From assembly GCA_014238065.1 (NCBI GenBank), contig JABABU010000056.1, positions 1 to 64,000 on the forward strand: 64,000 nt of DNA, given 5' to 3'. The notes beneath the pieces were generated by a model. It saw nothing but the letters and a program-made list of their open reading frames with translations, did no database searches and was not told the origin of the DNA. A program made the translations under genes and the position numbers. This DNA comes from Actinomycetota bacterium. Its GTDB lineage: Bacteria; Actinomycetota; Acidimicrobiia; Acidimicrobiales; Poriferisodalaceae. Shown in pieces: positions 61,819-64,000 of the stretch (position 1 is the first letter of the stretch; each line of letters starts with the position of its first letter).

Positions 61819-62994
61819 TCAGTCGAGACCGCTGGCGAAGTCGGCGATGCGACGGGCAGCCTCGGTGACGATGTCATCGGCGACGGTCATGCTGATACGT
61901 ATGTGACCCGAGCCGCCACGGCCGAACGACTCACCTGGCATGACGCCGACGTTGGTGGCCTCGAGGAGTTGCTTCGCAAAGGCTTGGCCGGTCATTCCGG
62001 TGGCCCTGACATCGGCCATCACGAACATCCCGGCCTCTGGCATGGGCGCTCTCACGGGCCCGACCCCATCGATCATCCTGCACATGACTTCGGCCCGACG
62101 TCTGAATGTTTCGCGCATGTTCTTCGTGATGGTCATGTCGTCGCGCAGCGCAGCGGCTGCGGCGTCCTGAAGGAACGGCTGGGTACCGAAGAGCATCGAT
62201 TCGGCGACAGGAAGCAACGCGTTGACCGTTTCCTCGCTGGCCACCATCCATCCGGTTCGGAATCCCGGCATTGCGTGTGACTTCGACAGGCTCCCCGTCA
62301 CGATGGAGCGTTCAGCCATCCCGGGAACGTCGAGCATCGATGGCGCCGGTACACCGTCGTAGGTGTGGTCGGCGTACACCTCGTCGGCCACGACCCACAG
62401 GTCGTGCTCGACACACACCTCGGCGATGGCTTCGATCTCGTCAAGACGAAGCGTGGCTCCGGTCGGGTTGTGCGGCGTGTTGAGCAGCAGCACCCTCGAC
62501 GCAGGAGTGACGCGGTTCCGAAGCACGTCGACGTTGAGATGGAAAGCCTCGTCGGGGTCGAGTCGTACCGGGACGATGGTTCCGCCAGCAGCCTGGATCA
62601 CACCCTCGTACGTTGCGTAGTAGGGGTCTGGCACGAGCACGTCGTCGTCAGGGTCGACGGTGCCGTACATCGCGATCGACAGGCCGTTCTGGGTGCCTGA
62701 CACGACAATTACCTGCTCGCGGGTGATCGGCCGGCCGTAGTGGTGCGTGAACTTGTCGACGATCGCGTCGAGTATCCCTCCCTCGCCACGGCCGCTGGTA
62801 TAGCCGGTTCGGCCGGCATGGAGGCTGGCAATGGCTGTGTCGATCACGTGTTTCGGCGCTGGGAAATCGGGTTCGCCGATCGTCAACATCAGAACGTCGT
62901 GTCCGTCAGCGCTTCGTTGTTGGGCGAGCCAATGCAGCTGCCACTTGTCGGATCCTGAGCCGGCCATCCGTTCGGCCATGGTCGAGTGACGCAT
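61819..62994 (-). CDS. Pyridoxal-phosphate aminotransferase, class I
   Basis: A 391-residue class I/II aminotransferase, aspartate/kynurenine-like. Motifs are LMLTIGEPDFPAPKHV, SGTQNGLSIAMYG, the NPTG motif in LLLNTPHNPTGATLR, the cofactor Asp in WVVADEVYADHTYDG and the Lys in TGSLSKSHAMPGFRTGW. The family ending GHIRISMTV follows. The substrate is not evident. The ATG at 62994 was chosen because TAGCCT lies 7 bases before it; a further 25 upstream codons lack homology. It is divergent from the last LLM gene. Confidence 0.88.
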   Translation of the reverse strand: MRHSTMAERMAGSGSDKWQLHWLAQQRSADGHDVLMLTIGEPDFPAPKHVIDTAIASLHAGRTGYTSGRGEGGILDAIVDKFTHHYGRPITREQVIVVSGTQNGLSIAMYGTVDPDDDVLVPDPYYATYEGVIQAAGGTIVPVRLDPDEAFHLNVDVLRNRVTPASRVLLLNTPHNPTGATLRLDEIEAIAEVCVEHDLWVVADEVYADHTYDGVPAPSMLDVPGMAERSIVTGSLSKSHAMPGFRTGWMVASEETVNALLPVAESMLFGTQPFLQDAAAAALRDDMTITKNMRETFRRRAEVMCRMIDGVGPVRAPMPEAGMFVMADVRATGMTGQAFAKQLLEATNVGVMPGESFGRGGSGHIRISMTVADDIVTEAARRIADFASGLD

Positions 62995-63007
62995 CAAACC
63001 GAGGCTA
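62995..63007 (-). promoter_or_regulatory. Leaderless-type -10 element of the aminotransferase gene
   Basis: On the minus strand TAGCCT is followed by 7 bases and the ATG. A TAACTT hexamer of the divergent gene lies 50 bases further. Confidence 0.5.
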
Positions 63008-63056
63008 TCGGCGATGGGTTCACCCGATCGTCTCGTCCGTTCTGGATGCTTCGGGA

Positions 63057-63068
63057 TAACTTCAGGCA
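63057..63068 (+). promoter_or_regulatory. Leaderless-type -10 element of the last LLM gene
   Basis: TAACTT is followed by 6 bases and the ATG. Confidence 0.5.
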
Positions 63069-63971
63069 ATGCGCTTCAGCTTCTGGACAGGTAACGCTCA
63101 CCCGTGGTCGGAGATTCTCGACGGCTGCTCTCATGCGGAGGCAACAGGTTGGGATGGCATTTGGATTGCCGACCACTTTCTTCCGTTCATGGGCGAGGAC
63201 ATGGGTGACATGCACGAGGCATGGTCGATTCTGGCTGGCGTCGCGGCAGCTGTTCCTCGGGTGCGGGTCGGCCCGCTCGTCACCGGCAACACCTACCGCA
63301 ACCCTGCGGTCCTCGCCAAGATCGCGACCACAGTCGACCACATCAGCGGTGGACGTTGCGTCCTCGGCATCGGATCGGGGTGGCAGGAGAACGAACACAT
63401 CGCGTACGGCATCGAATACGGGACTGTCGGCAGCCGACTCGACATGCTCGAGGAGGCTCTTCAGGTGATCCGGAGTCTGTTGCACAACGAGCGCACGTCG
63501 CTCAGCGGCGAGTACTACGACATTTCGAATGCTCCGCTCCAACCGAAACCGGTTCAGGAAACGATGCCGATTCTCGTTGGCGGTGGTGGTGAGAAGCGGA
63601 CGTTGCCCATGACCGCCAAGTTCGCCGACGAGTGGAATGTGTGGGCAACGCCCGAGATCATGCAACACAAGAACAACGTTCTCGATGGCTGGTGCAACGA
63701 CATTGGTCGAGACCCTTCCGAGATTCAGCGCTCGGCTGTAGCGCTCTTGTTGCCTGGCATGACTGAGGAACAGGTCGATGCGATGGGCGAGTTCATGGTG
63801 GGTCGTCCAAAGGTTCTCGGCACTCCGGAGCAGATGATCGACACGATCGGTCAGTACGCCGATTCTGGCACCGACGAGTTCATCGTCCCCGACTTCACCC
63901 TCGGCCCGCTCGAGCAGCGAAAGACCTCGATGGACATGTTCATCAACGAGGTCGCGCCGAGCTTCAGGTAG
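63069..63971 (+). CDS. LLM-class F420-dependent oxidoreductase (3)
   Basis: A 300-residue luciferase-like oxidoreductase of the F420 type. It begins MRFSFWTGNAHPWSEILDG; the segment GWDGIWIADHFLPFMGE and the flavin motif LGIGSGWQENEHIAYGIEYG follow, then PILVGGGGEKRTLPMTA. The C-terminal LGTPEQMIDTIGQYADSGTD is typical of this family. The reaction is not evident. It ends 29 bases before the window end; nothing further is visible there. Confidence 0.87.
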   Translation: MRFSFWTGNAHPWSEILDGCSHAEATGWDGIWIADHFLPFMGEDMGDMHEAWSILAGVAAAVPRVRVGPLVTGNTYRNPAVLAKIATTVDHISGGRCVLGIGSGWQENEHIAYGIEYGTVGSRLDMLEEALQVIRSLLHNERTSLSGEYYDISNAPLQPKPVQETMPILVGGGGEKRTLPMTAKFADEWNVWATPEIMQHKNNVLDGWCNDIGRDPSEIQRSAVALLLPGMTEEQVDAMGEFMVGRPKVLGTPEQMIDTIGQYADSGTDEFIVPDFTLGPLEQRKTSMDMFINEVAPSFR

Positions 63972-64000
63972 CTCGCGGCCGATTTCGGATCGGACCGGTC

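Overview
The window is a high-GC, gene-dense stretch of an actinobacterial chromosome, most like a member of the class Acidimicrobiia (Ilumatobacter-like). The call rests on inference from content: the translation cluster infB-ylxP-rbfA-truB-ribF-rpsO-pnp, mycothiol-type proteins (two DsbA-like Rv2466c relatives and a maleylpyruvate-isomerase-like protein), three luciferase-like oxidoreductases of the F420/flavin type, a GlnK-AmtB-GlnD operon, RNase J, pgsA-cinA, and many genes that appear to be transcribed without a leader. No rRNA, tRNA, insertion sequence, prophage or CRISPR array was seen, and no stretch without a gene exceeds about 260 bases.

Layout. Positions 1-10040 hold translation and RNA-decay housekeeping (infB cut by the window start, ylxP, rbfA, truB, ribF, rpsO with a structured leader, pnp), then dapB and a ribokinase. 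Positions 10060-15030 carry a DedA-like membrane protein, a TetR regulator with manA, a second TetR regulator with its own operator and a diiron ferritin-like protein, and a small winged-helix-like protein. Positions 15029-20057 carry dapA, RNase J and ftsK. Positions 20312-31411 are a catabolic region: amidase, sulfatase, lipoprotein, TauD-type dioxygenase, DsbA-like and mycothiol proteins, zinc dehydrogenase, D-aminoacylase-like and amidohydrolase-2 enzymes.

Positions 31552-40224 lie on the minus strand: acyl-CoA synthetase, coaA, acyl-CoA dehydrogenase, methyltransferase and the nitrogen operon amtB-glnK-glnD. Positions 40283-43347 form a nitrile-degrading operon (amidase, cobalt-type nitrile hydratase alpha and beta, accessory protein). 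Positions 43376-53807 hold an LLM oxidoreductase, a two-domain dimethylglycine/sarcosine dehydrogenase-like enzyme, an SDR, an acyl-CoA dehydrogenase, a TPR protein, an aminotransferase, a metallo-hydrolase, a TauE-type exporter and a winged-helix regulator. Positions 53820-63971 hold a frameshifted membrane gene, rimO, a HAD phosphatase, a DsbA-like protein, an LLM enzyme, an unknown protein with an ExxH motif, pgsA, cinA, an aminotransferase and a last LLM enzyme.

Two regulatory themes stand out. About twenty genes carry a TANNNT hexamer 6-8 bases before the start codon, the arrangement expected for leaderless mRNAs, whereas several genes without it have a clear Shine-Dalgarno sequence. Several inverted repeats sit on promoters: a 12+12 bp operator before the second TetR gene, a TTGGCACG repeat at the TauE-type gene and again at the rimO promoter, direct GAAAC repeats before amtB, and mutually exclusive hairpins in the rpsO leader.
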